From assembly GCA_030549495.1 (NCBI GenBank), contig JAUIRK010000819.1:653933-717932 (forward strand): a stretch of 64,000 bases of DNA. The letters run 5' to 3'. Shown one piece after another: positions 46,011 through 54,968 of this stretch; position 1 is the stretch's first letter; the number at the start of each line of letters is the position of its first letter. The DNA is from Nectonema munidae. Taxonomy: Eukaryota > Nematomorpha > Nectonematoida > Nectonematidae. A program made the position numbers and the translations under genes. The notes below the pieces were generated by a model that made no database searches, had not been told where the DNA came from, and saw only the letters and a program-made list of their open reading frames with translations.

Positions 46011-47742
46011 CAGCCATGTCAAACATGCGGCCCGTGGGCCGCATGCGGCCCATTACAAGCAGATTTGCGGCCCACACAGATTACAGTATTATTAATTATA
46101 ATTTTATGTATAAGTGTAGATTTAGACTTCTCAGAGGACTAGGTTGACTGATTTTCACTTATCATCTCTTATAAAAGTTCGCACTGAACAGAAATTTCAA
46201 CTTAAAGTACACAAAAATATTTAACTTAAAACTGATTATTATATCCAATTTTTACAAAAATAAAAAACTTTTTTACATTATTTTTTTACTAAATCATGCT
46301 ATATGGTTTATATTTAAAGATTTTAATTTCACTTTTTTAAAAAAAAAATTTTTAAGACTCTTTTTTTATTTTATATATATAAATTATGCCTAAATTTAAG
46401 TAAAAATAAATTTGAAACAAATTTTTAACATTTTTTCAAAAAATTTTTCATTTTTAAAATGAGCCCATCTTAAAGAACATCCTTTTACCTACATTTTACA
46501 AGTTAGAACTTTTTTGAAAAAATATCAAAATAAATTTTTATAAGCCTTTGAACAATGTGCACAATTTTCCTATTTTTCACGATATTTTAGTGCGTAAAAT
46601 GAATATTTACATATTTTTTTAATTTTTTTTGCATATTCATAAAATTTAACTGATATTTAAACATACTACGGTGAAAAAATTTGAAAATATATTTTTTTAA
46701 AATTGTGTATGACCCGAACAAAATTTTCGAAAAATTTCAAACTTATCCAATTTTCAATTTTAATACCTCATTTTAAAGGAAATTTTATACTGATCACGAA
46801 AATGTAAAAATATTTTAAATTATTTTTTTTTAAAATACTTTTTTTAGCCTTTGAACTTAAAAAAATAACAAAAAATCCAACTTTGACCTCAAAAAAAATA
46901 ATAAAAATCCATCGATTCATTTCAAACAAATGACATATTCGGAATCAGCGTATCAAACTCTATCAGAATACGTTTTAAAAATTTTGAATTTTCCATTTTT
47001 TTAATTTTCGATTTTTCAGGCCCTTTCAAACGACCTCAAAATTATGACTTCACATATATTCAACAAAAAAAGCAAGTTTTATATATTTTTCGAATCCTCT
47101 TCCTCTTATCATTCTAAATAACAATATTAACTTTATTTTACCATAAATCTTTTTATTCAAAAAAAATCATATATATTTGTATATTTTGTATATACGTATA
47201 TAATGTACTTAATTTAACCAATCAAAAAAATTCATTTGCATCAAAAAAATTTTACATTCTCAATATATCCAATTCAATTAATGGCTGATGGGTTTATTTA
47301 TTCTTCTCAGGAAAGATAATAAATTTGTATGTTATATTTCAAATCTATATTTTTAATAAAACAAGATTTTTTTATTAAAGTTGTTTTTTTAATTTATAAA
47401 TTTTGTTATTTAGATTTCTATAAATTGATACCTACAATCCGTTCATTGATGAAAAGCACACATACAAATTGAAGACCAGTATTATGGACATACAGGCATA
47501 GTGCAACATGGACGAGATATTTAAAAAGAGGAAGACAATATTAAATTTGTGCTGAAATTTTAATCAAGAGTTATTGAATTTTCAAGACGCAATAACATTT
47601 GTGAAATACCCTCTCCTTCACTGTTGTTATAACTCAAGTGTGTATGATGAATCTAAAAAGATTTGTGTTGGTAAGCCATATAGTATAAGAGAGCGTCCCT
47701 GTCTCATACAGCTCATCATCTCTTCATCACAGCATTATGCAT

Positions 47743-47955
47743 AGACACGTTACATCGCACTATATGTGTATCATGTAGATATACTCGTATTATGGAGGCA
47801 GGCATAGATGTATTTGCTACAATGCACGTATAGTGCGATACTCAAACTATAATCGCATTCAAGAAAAGATTGACATATGAAAGCATTATATCATTGAACA
47901 ACTTCTATCCAATTAAAATTACTTTTCATCAATGCACGGATAGTGCAACATTACC
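47743..47955. mobile_element. Possible MITE inside the hAT
   Basis: The right end ATGCACGGATAGTGCAACAT-TACC matches the terminus of the MITE at 51787-51911. The left end GTTACATCGCACTATATGTG is a weak inverted counterpart. Further AGTGCAACAT and GCACGTATAGTGC motifs lie at 47493 and 47824. Boundaries uncertain. Confidence 0.4.
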
Positions 47956-48039
47956 AAATATTATAATATACTTTTTTAATATTTTTCCTTAAGGATCTCT
48001 TAAAATTAATCTACTTAATTTTCATATCTTTTATCTTTG

Positions 48040-48810
48040 TGGGTACCAATGATCTTTAATTCTACTAATGGTCTTTCAAGGGAATAACAATGTACGGGCG
48101 TACAAATGATCTTTATGGGGGTATCAATAATCTTTACTGCGGGTACCAATGATCTTTACGGGTACCTATTATCTTTACAGGTACTTATGATCTTTACAGG
48201 GGTACCAATGATCTTTACGGGTTCATTGAAAGTATCTATGATCCAGGTACCAATGATCTTTTGAGTGTACCTACAATCCCAGTACCAATGATATTTAAGG
48301 GAACCTAGAATCACGGAAGTACCAATGATCTTTCACTGGACCTAGAATCACGGGGGTACCAATGATCTTTAACAGGATCTAGAATCATGGAGGTACCAAG
48401 GATCTTTTGCAGGACCTAGAATCACGGGGTATCAGGGATCTTTTATAGGGCCTAGAATCACGGGGGTACCAATGATCATTCAGAGGACGCAGAATCACGG
48501 GGGTACCAATGATCTTTCACAGGACCTAGAATCACGGGCGTACCAATTATCTTTAACAGGACATAGAATCACGGTGGTACCGATGATCTTTAACAGAACC
48601 TAGAATCATGGGGATACCAATGATCTTTCACAGAACCTACAATCACGGGGGTACCAAGGATCTTTAACAGGACCTAGAATCACGGGGGTACCAATGATCT
48701 TTAACTGGACCTATTATCACAGTACCAATGATCTTTAACTGGACCTAGATTAAAGGTACCAATGATCTTTGACACGTCCTAGAATCACTGTACCAATGAT
48801 CTTTGACACG
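48040..48810. repeat. Minisatellite, about 20/40-bp units with GGTACC and GATC
   Basis: The basic unit is GGTACCAATGATCTTTAACA. In the right two thirds it alternates with GGACCTAGAATCACGGGG, giving a 40-bp higher-order period of about 12-14 copies. At the left the simple 20-bp form prevails. The two half-units look like diverged versions of each other. No open frame persists. It occupies the part of the hAT where an autonomous element would have its transposase 3' end. Confidence 0.85.
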
Positions 48811-48858
48811 TCCTCTCACTCCCTTGGCCCTCATGGGACTCCGAGTTTGACATGCCTG

Positions 48859-49155
48859 GTAGTGGGTAGTTCTTTGGAGGCATTTGTATGATTTCTCTCC
48901 TTTAATTTTATTTTGTGTATAGTGAAAAAGTGATATAAAATTATATGGAGAAAAATTAACCCCTGCAATATTGAAGATTGAATGATATACTATGATAGTT
49001 TAAATTTAAGACTATAGCTTAGAATGATTTATTTTTTTTATTCTATCCACTTTTTGTGTTTCATATTTCGTCCCAAATAAAAAAGAAATCAGTATTCAAG
49101 TTACTTTAATAAAAATTGTTTGAAAAATTTCTTTACGTTTCCTCCTTTGTTGTTA
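48859..49155. mobile_element. Foldback element copy 1, left arm
   Basis: GTAGTGGGTAGTTCTTTGGA through AATTTCTTTACGTTTCCTCC to TTTGTTGTTA. About 297 bp, nearly identical to the complement of the right arm of copy 2 (63269-63565). It is separated from its core by the piggyBac inserted at TTAA. Confidence 0.85.
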
Positions 49156-49159
49156 TTAA
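49156..49159. repeat. TTAA target duplication, left
   Basis: TTAA directly before the piggyBac end; repeated at 52182-52185. Confidence 0.85.
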
Positions 49160-49175
49160 CCCTTTCAGGCATAAT

Positions 49176-49191
49176 GGGACACTGGTGTCCC
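49176..49191. repeat. Subterminal GGGACAC-TG-GTGTCCC, left
   Basis: Two 7-bp inverted halves around TG, 16 bp from the left end. The same 16 bp, in the same orientation, recur at 52033-52048. Confidence 0.8.
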
Positions 49192-49611
49192 AAACAAAAA
49201 AATTAAAATTAAAAAAAAATGAGCAAATTACTTGCACGTTAACTCAACTTTTTAGTAATATAACCTTTATTTCAATTTAATTATATCAAAATTTTAAATT
49301 TTTTTTCAAATTTTTCTCTCAAAATTGTTTATAAAGTGGAAAAAAATATGAACTATTAAGTGATACCATTAAATTTATACAACACGCTAAGTATTCGGTA
49401 TTTTGATGAAAATTTTTTAAAACAAGTTTTTTCAAATGTATTCTTTATAGAATCATCAATTTTACCTGAAAATTCTTTTTTAATTAGCTATTTTTTTAAC
49501 TTTTTTGTTTGGGACTTCAGTCAAAAATTATGCCTTTGTGGAACAATTATAAATGGCCATATAATAAGATACATAAATACAAATTTTTATAAGATGTGAA
49601 TAGAGATTACA

Positions 49612-49775
49612 TCCAAAGACACAAAAAATAATAGATACATATTTCAAAATTTGACAGCTATCATAATCTTTTTCTCTCTTGCCTGTGTGAGAGTAGATAT
49701 CAGCAGTTTAAAAAATTTTAGCTGTCAAATGTGCTGATATATGTGTTTTCTATATTTTATGTCTCTGTATTGAAT
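49612..49775. mobile_element. MITE-like inverted repeat nested in piggyBac
   Basis: The left arm AAAGACACAAAAAATA...AAATTTGACAGCTA matches the complement of the right arm (AGAGACATAAAATATAG...CATTTGACAGCTA) at roughly three quarters of sites over about 50 bp, around a 60-bp centre. No coding. Flanking duplication not clear. Confidence 0.45.
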
Positions 49776-49945
49776 CTCGTGAAACCTGCACGACTTATTA
49801 GCAACACACATCACAGATGTTAATGCAGAAGAGAATCTATCATTTATAGTAGACTAATTTTCGCAACTCTAAAAAAGGGAGTAGATAAAACTGAAGTGTT
49901 CATATTTTTTAACTTCATCACCAAGTTTTACTTTTTATCCTTCTT

Positions 49946-51590
49946 ATGTCTCTGAAAAGTAAAATATACCATAATGGAAGAGAATTGACAATAAGTAAAA
50001 AAGATATAACTGAAATTATCTACGCTGAAAACTCAGAAGATGAATTTTTAAAGTTGGACAATGATGATATTCAAGCTCTGATATCTGGTGATGAAGCAGG
50101 ATGTAGCTCAGTAAGAATTTCCAATAATGAAGAAGAAAAGAAAAGTCTTGAAATTGAATGGAGCAATAATTCGAAATGCGTGTGCTCCATCTGTAGAAAA
50201 TCCTATTGAATAAATTTTTGGATTCATTTTCACAACTGTTAGATTCTTTTCATGACGAATTTTTTTGTGTTCAAAAAAGTAACAAATTTTGATATATTAT
50301 TAAAAGATATAATTTTAGTAGAAATTCAAAGATATGCTGAACAGAAAGGTCATGTTTTTTCAACCAATGAGCATGAAATTTCTGCTTTTATTGGGATACA
50401 TCTTGTGTTTGGTTTTCATAGGCTTCCGACCATAAGAAACTATTGGTCTAAGAACAAAAGTTTAAATGTAAGCTATATTTCAAATATCATGACATAGTAA
50501 ATTTACTGAAATCAAACGTTATTTTCATTTCAATAAACAATGATAAAATGGATGGTGATAGGGCTTATGAAGTGAGGCCGATTTTCAAACATTATAATGC
50601 TGCTTTTGGAAAGATATTTTATCCAGAAAAAAATCAGTCAATTGATGAAAGAATGATAAAATTTAAAGGCAAATGTGGTATGAAACAGTATGTTAAAGCA
50701 AAACCTATTAAGTGGGATTTCAAATGTTGGGTCAGAGCTGGTATTAAAGGTTTCGTTTATCAAATAGAACCCTACGTTGGTAGAGAAAAAGACATCGAGC
50801 TTTCTTTAGGCGAAAATGTTGTAATGCGGTTATTACAGAAAGTTTTGCACACGGGTTGTCATCTGTATTTCGACAGTTTTTTTTACTACTGTCAATCTTA
50901 TGAAAATGTTGCATGGTAAAGGTATTATGGCGACTGGCATTATACGTGAAAATAGAAAACTACTCCCAAGCGATTTGAAAAATGATAAAGATTTGAAAAA
51001 AGATGAAGCTGACTGTCATCAAACAGCTGATCGTAAAATCAATGTTTGTAAATGGTTCGACACTCGTGGAATCACAGTCTTATCAAACTTTATGAAGCCA
51101 ACAGGTATGAAGCTCAGAAAAAAAGAAAGCGTGGAGGAGATGGCTTTATTCAAACAACACCTACTATGATCTCAAATTACAATAGTTATATGGGAGGAGT
51201 AGACTTGTCCAATCAATACAAAAGCTATTACAATTATGATCATAGATCAACACATAAGTAACCTAAGAAATTTTTTGATTTGTTTGAAACATCTCTCATA
51301 AATTCTTATTTGGTTTTCAAATAGTTAAATAGTGAATATAGTCAATCGTTTATAGAATTTAAGGAGGTTATTGCTACGTGATTGATAAACAACTTTACAC
51401 CCAGAAAGTACCCGTCTTCTTCCACCTCAAAAGAAAAAGATTTCCTTCATCTTCCTAATTTGAGTGAGAGAAGACAAAGATGTTAATTTTGTTGTAAAAA
51501 TAAAAGAGAAAGCAGAACATTCATTTTTTTGTGGAGCCTGTGAAAAGTTTCTCTGTGTACAAAAAGATAGAATCTGTTTTTTGAACTTTC
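49946..51590 (+). pseudogene. piggyBac transposase, broken (PGBD/DDE_Tnp_1_7 family)
   Basis: ATG at 49946 starts an acidic N-terminus (SEDEFLKLDNDD, ISGDEAG). Then come HEISAFIGIHLVFGFHRLP with IRNYWSKNKS (50360-50460), YEVRPIFKHYNAAF and QSIDERMIKFKGKCGMKQYV (50565-50690; first catalytic Asp in SIDE), and HLYFDSFFYYCQ (about 50860; second Asp). YNSYMGGVDLSNQYKSYY (about 51180-51230) holds the third Asp, though the usual following Asp is Asn. A cysteine-rich tail, RRQRC-FCCKNK and GACEKF, lies at about 51465-51560. Frame changes near 50210, 50500, 50915 and 51170 plus stops mean no working enzyme. In life it would cut at TTAA and integrate without footprints. Confidence 0.9.
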
Positions 51591-51786
51591 ATTTAGAATT
51601 ATGATTTTATAAACTAAAAACAAGTTTTTTCAATAAAGTATTTTTTATTTTTTCCTTATCAAGTTTTTTATTAGAAGAAAAGTAAAACACATTTCCCAAA
51701 TTTCATTTGATATTAAGACTAAAAAATTTGTAGGGGTATTTAACAAGATAACTGGGTAAAAAATATCTCCTAGACAAAAAAAAAGC

Positions 51787-51911
51787 GTAATGTTGCACTA
51801 TCCGTGCATCGATAAACGTCTTTCCTATGAAATGAAGATAGTACCGTGCATCGATAAAAAGCCAATTGCATAGGAAAGACGTTTATCGATGCACGCATAG
51901 TGCAACATTAC
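51787..51911. mobile_element. MITE with 43-bp terminal repeats nested in piggyBac
   Basis: Arms 51787-51829 (GTAATGTTGCACTATCCGTG then CATCGATAAACGTCTTTCC) and 51869-51911 are inverted copies with one mismatch in 43 bp, around a 39-bp centre. The low divergence makes it the youngest-looking small element here. Its terminus also appears at 47932-47955 inside the hAT. Confidence 0.8.
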
Positions 51912-52032
51912 CAAAAAAAGTTTAAAAGTATCAACCGTTAAAACTTTTAATCCATTTTCTAATAAATGAAATTTTTTTGAAAATTTAAAATTTTTTTCGA
52001 AAATTTAAAATTTTTTTCCTTATATGCACAGT

Positions 52033-52048
52033 GGGACACTGGTGTCCC
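52033..52048. repeat. Subterminal GGGACAC-TG-GTGTCCC, right
   Basis: Same 16 bp as at 49176-49191, here 133 bp from the right end. Unequal distance from the two ends fits the asymmetric ends known for piggyBac. Confidence 0.8.
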
Positions 52049-52181
52049 ATATCAATTTCCTGGGTCAATGACATTTAATTTCAAAAATGCTTCAGTTTTG
52101 TCTTAGTTATATTATAGGAACATTTTTTAATAAGGTTTCGCATCATTTTCACTGCGTAACTTTTTCTGTACCCTGAAAGGG

Positions 52182-52329
52182 TTAAACGGTAAAAACGGGG
52201 CATCTAAACTTCAGGCGTATTTTAAAAATTCATTATTTACAAATGTTGAAGTTACTCAAAGTCACATAACAACAAAGAAGGCAACGTAAAGAAATTTTTC
52301 AAACAATTTTTATTAAAGTAACTTGAATT
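52182..52329. mobile_element. Foldback element copy 1, core and truncated right arm
   Basis: Starts with the second TTAA, then ACGGTAAAAACGGGGCATCT and AACTTCAGGCGTATTTTAAA (core), then the right arm ATAACAACAAAGAAGGCAAC through AAAGTAACTTGAAT. Homology to the other arms stops at about 52329, where unrelated AT-rich DNA begins, so about 230 bp of this arm are missing. Confidence 0.8.
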
Positions 52330-52423
52330 TGCTAAAAATAAAAATATTAATTTTTATATTAGTAAAAATTATAAATTATATTTTTTTTATACTTATAGAA
52401 AAATTCATTTATATAGTCTAGAC

Positions 52424-52885
52424 TAGAGATTGCACCTCGGGGACCCCGTCTCCCAGGAGAAAAAGCGAAAAAAGCCTTCCCACTCCTTGGGGAAAATATC
52501 TTTTATCCCCGGGGAAAAAATACTAGATTAAATTCACAGTTATAATCATATCTTTACATTATATGATAGATAATGTCGTGGTATTTATTATTATGTGCAT
52601 TTTAAAGCTATATGTATTATTTCTTTTATGTATTATTTTCAACACCGGAAAGAGTGTTTCAATGGGTTATTTTAAATCCAAAATCAGAAATAGATTGAAG
52701 AATGAAACTCTCTCAGGATTATTGTTTTTAAAATTTTATTATTTGAACAATTTTTAATAAAATTTTAGTGTTCTACTTGATAAAAAAATATTTTTTTCCC
52801 CGGGGAATCCCCGGGGTGAGAAAAAATTTATTTCAGGATCCCTGCTCCCCGGGGAGGGAAAAAAGCCTTCGGGGTGCAATCCCTA
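52424..52885. mobile_element. hAT-type MITE with exact 8-bp duplication
   Basis: A 462-bp element starts TAGAGATTGCACCTCGGGG and ends CCCCGAAGG-complemented as TAGGGATTGCACCCCG. Longer inverted CCCCGGGGA-rich arms follow (52440-52520 and 52797-52860). Flanks are GTCTAGAC at 52416-52423 and 52886-52893, an exact 8-bp duplication with a central TA, as preferred by Buster-type hAT elements. No transposase. Confidence 0.85.
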
Positions 52886-53065
52886 GTCTAGACTCTAGAT
52901 CCATTTATGCATTAGGCAGCTTTAAAGGGTTTTAGTTTGAGCTTTTTAATAAACATATCAGTCGTTTAGCGCAAATTCTAATTAGGAAAAAGAACAGGCT
53001 TTATATCAAATTTATTAAGTCAAAGTGAATGTACTTTTATGACCAGTACAAAGAAGTATCTAAGG

Positions 53066-53601
53066 CATTGATTCCCAACGTTGGGTCCATGCCCCACAGC
53101 TGGGGCATGGAACTATTTTGTTGAGGCATAGAGTAAAATTCGGTCTTTTCATGTAGACGTGATTTCTATAACAAAGTTTTTAATATTTTTGCAAGTTTTT
53201 TATAATTTGATATTTTTTTACTGATTATTTTTCTTTTTTTTATTTCAGACAGTAAACTATGTACAAAATAAATAACAAAAGTAAAAAAGGATATTCAGAA
53301 GAATATCTAAAGTTTGGATTTATGCCAGCTGTTCTTGATGAAAACTTGATGTCTTTTCAGTCAATAATGCTTGCCAAAGAAATCAATGAAACCAGGGCGT
53401 CTTGAATTGCACTTAAAGACAAAACACACTGCTTATGCTAATTCACACTTAAACTACTTTAAATCTCAAAAAGAAAATTTAGCAAAAGAACGACGATTAA
53501 ATCTGTGTTCAATACCCAAACTACCAGTCCCAGTCATCCTCTCTAAGCTAGCCATGAAACTTTTGTTCTCATTGTTAAATGTGGAAAAAATGACACTATA
53601 A
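53066..53601 (+). mobile_element. hAT (ZBED-type) 5' fragment
   Basis: A decayed hAT terminus, CATTGATTCCCAACG, at 53066 is followed by a perfect 10-bp stem, CCATGCCCCA / TGGGGCATGG, around CAGC (53087-53110), and then the start of a transposase gene. It is cut off near 53.6 kb, just before a poly-T tract, so only about 540 bp remain. Not the same family as the hAT at 46 kb by its terminus. Confidence 0.7.
53259..53601 (+). pseudogene. hAT transposase N-terminus with BED finger, truncated
   Basis: ATG at 53259 lies after an acceptor-like TTTATTTCAG. It reads YSEEYLKFGFMPAVLDEN, then after a shift near 53370 SMKPGRLELHLKTKH (the HxxxxH half of a BED zinc finger) and ANSHLNYFKSQKENL. This matches the start of ZBED5/FAM200-like hAT proteins. 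The CxxC half of the finger is not preserved, and the catalytic part is absent. Dead fragment. Confidence 0.7.
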
Positions 53602-53625
53602 GTAGGAGAAGATTTTATTGGGAAT

Positions 53626-53647
53626 TTTTTTTTTTTTTTTTTTTTTT
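53626..53647. repeat. Poly-T tract
   Basis: About 22 consecutive T bases after GGAA. It could be the poly-A end of a minus-strand retro-insertion, but no such element was recognised on its right. Confidence 0.6.
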
Positions 53648-53876
53648 GCTCTAAAAAAAAATGGCGGATAATTTTAACTAAGTTTTATTTGTAAAGGTGG
53701 TTTGTTGGTTATTATAAGTACAGCAGAGTTTTAAACTATTATTATTCGTAGTAATAATAATTTTTATTTCTCTTCTGGTTCCTTTTTTCAAAGTATTACT
53801 TCCTTAAAATATTATTTCCTTAAAATATTATTTCTATTTTTCCTAAAATTTTCGCGACATTTTTTTTTCTCTCTCC

Positions 53877-54968
53877 ATGAAAAAAAAGTCAAAGACTCCT
53901 TGGTCGTGCTTCTTCTGTAAAGATTCTTCATGTAAGGATATGGCTCACTGTCATTCATGTGGAGAATGGTTTTGTTATGATTGTCAAAATCTTGATAAAG
54001 AATTTAGTGAAGTCATCGATAAATTTTTTCATTTAGGAATAAGATGGTTATGTAAGTCATGTATCTCTTCTCCTTCTTCACAAACAGAATCCAAGAAAGA
54101 CAAAACAAACAATTCCCAAATTCTTAAAACACTCAACAAAATAGAACATAAATTAGACTCCTTTCCTATGTTTACCCAACAAAAGAAAAATAAATCCAAT
54201 GAATATGCTGTTGAAAGGCCTTTATATTCAGATGTGGTAAAAAGCCCAATAAATCAATTAATCGTATCTACTGAAAATAATGATCGAGAGAAACTCTTGT
54301 CAAGCTTTGATGAAAAATTGAAATTTGTCCCAATTAAAAAAGCCATCAATCTTAAAAACTCAATTGCTTTAAATTTTCCAAACAAAGTATCATCTGATAA
54401 GGCAAAAGAAATTATAGAGAGTTGCAAATTAAAAATCATCAAAGAAGTGAAATTTTATCCTAAAGTTTCTTTGTTAGTTCCTACATCATTCGACAATGAA
54501 TCCATAGTTTCTTCTATTTTGTCAAAAAATGATGGTCTTCAAACTATTTTGGACAGTGGTGGTATGATGCAATTTTTATTCTCTAAACCGTTCAAGGATC
54601 AAAATTTAAAGATTGCGGTACTAAAAGTATCTTCTTCTGTTTTTAAATACATTAGTATGTGCAACTATAGACTGTTTTTTGGTTTGTTTCATTCTAGGGT
54701 CTTACCTTTTTATTCATATAAACAGTGCTCTAACTGTTGTTTAATGGGTCATACAGCATCTGAGTGTAAGAATACGAGTGTTTGTAAGTTTTGTAGTGAA
54801 AGTCATAACGGTAGTTCATGTACAGTCACTGAATCTGAATACAAATGTGCTAACTGTAATAAAAGTAAATGCCCAGACATTAATCATTCAGCATTTAACA
54901 AAACTTGTAAATTTGTCCAGAAAGAAATCAACTTTGTTAAAAAACATACTGTCTATGACTACGAATAA
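53877..54968 (+). CDS. LINE ORF1: PHD-like finger and CCHC knuckles, 363 aa
   Basis: Uninterrupted. N-terminus: CFFCKDSSC..CHSCGEWFCYDC...WLCKSC (residues 11-60), a PHD/RING-like zinc finger of ORF1 proteins. The middle (residues 100-270) includes a conserved fold with SLLVPTSFDNESIV. The C-terminus has cysteine knuckles, CSNCCLMGHTASEC (about 284-297) and CKFCSESHNGSSC (about 302-314), then a third CANCNKSKC. Such Gag-like proteins coat the LINE RNA and accompany it to the target. The stop lies 14 nt inside ORF2, which suggests coupled termination and reinitiation. Confidence 0.85.
   Translation: MKKKSKTPWSCFFCKDSSCKDMAHCHSCGEWFCYDCQNLDKEFSEVIDKFFHLGIRWLCKSCISSPSSQTESKKDKTNNSQILKTLNKIEHKLDSFPMFTQQKKNKSNEYAVERPLYSDVVKSPINQLIVSTENNDREKLLSSFDEKLKFVPIKKAINLKNSIALNFPNKVSSDKAKEIIESCKLKIIKEVKFYPKVSLLVPTSFDNESIVSSILSKNDGLQTILDSGGMMQFLFSKPFKDQNLKIAVLKVSSSVFKYISMCNYRLFFGLFHSRVLPFYSYKQCSNCCLMGHTASECKNTSVCKFCSESHNGSSCTVTESEYKCANCNKSKCPDINHSAFNKTCKFVQKEINFVKKHTVYDYE

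Larger units (their letters stand above)
46011..48858. mobile_element. Non-autonomous hAT element carrying a minisatellite
   Basis: Starts CAGCCATGTCAAAC and ends GTTTGACATGCCTG, 14-bp terminal inverted repeats with one mismatch. GGCCC-rich subterminal segments follow (GCGGCCCGTGGGCCGCATGC at the left, GGCCCTCATGGG at the right), typical of hAT. Flanks share GTAGTG, consistent with a target duplication that has decayed from the usual 8 bp. The 2,848-bp interior holds AT-rich DNA, a possible MITE and a 770-bp minisatellite, with no transposase. Its right end matches the end of the hAT at 63566, which does retain transposase coding, so that element type probably mobilised this one. It is inserted into the end of a foldback element. 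Confidence 0.82.
49160..52181 (+). mobile_element. piggyBac transposon, degraded
   Basis: A 3,022-bp element between TTAA duplications with 10-bp terminal inverted repeats CCCTTTCAGG. Removing it and one TTAA restores the foldback core exactly as seen, inverted, in copy 2 at 63.2 kb. Near each end lies GGGACACTGGTGTCCC (49176-49191 and 52033-52048), possibly transposase binding sites. The transposase gene (49946-51590) is broken. The element contains two smaller inverted-repeat elements (about 49612-49775 and 51787-51911). Confidence 0.93.

Noticed and set aside
48040-48810. CRISPR-like array
   Set aside because: The period is short, there are no unique spacers, and the setting is eukaryotic; it is a minisatellite.
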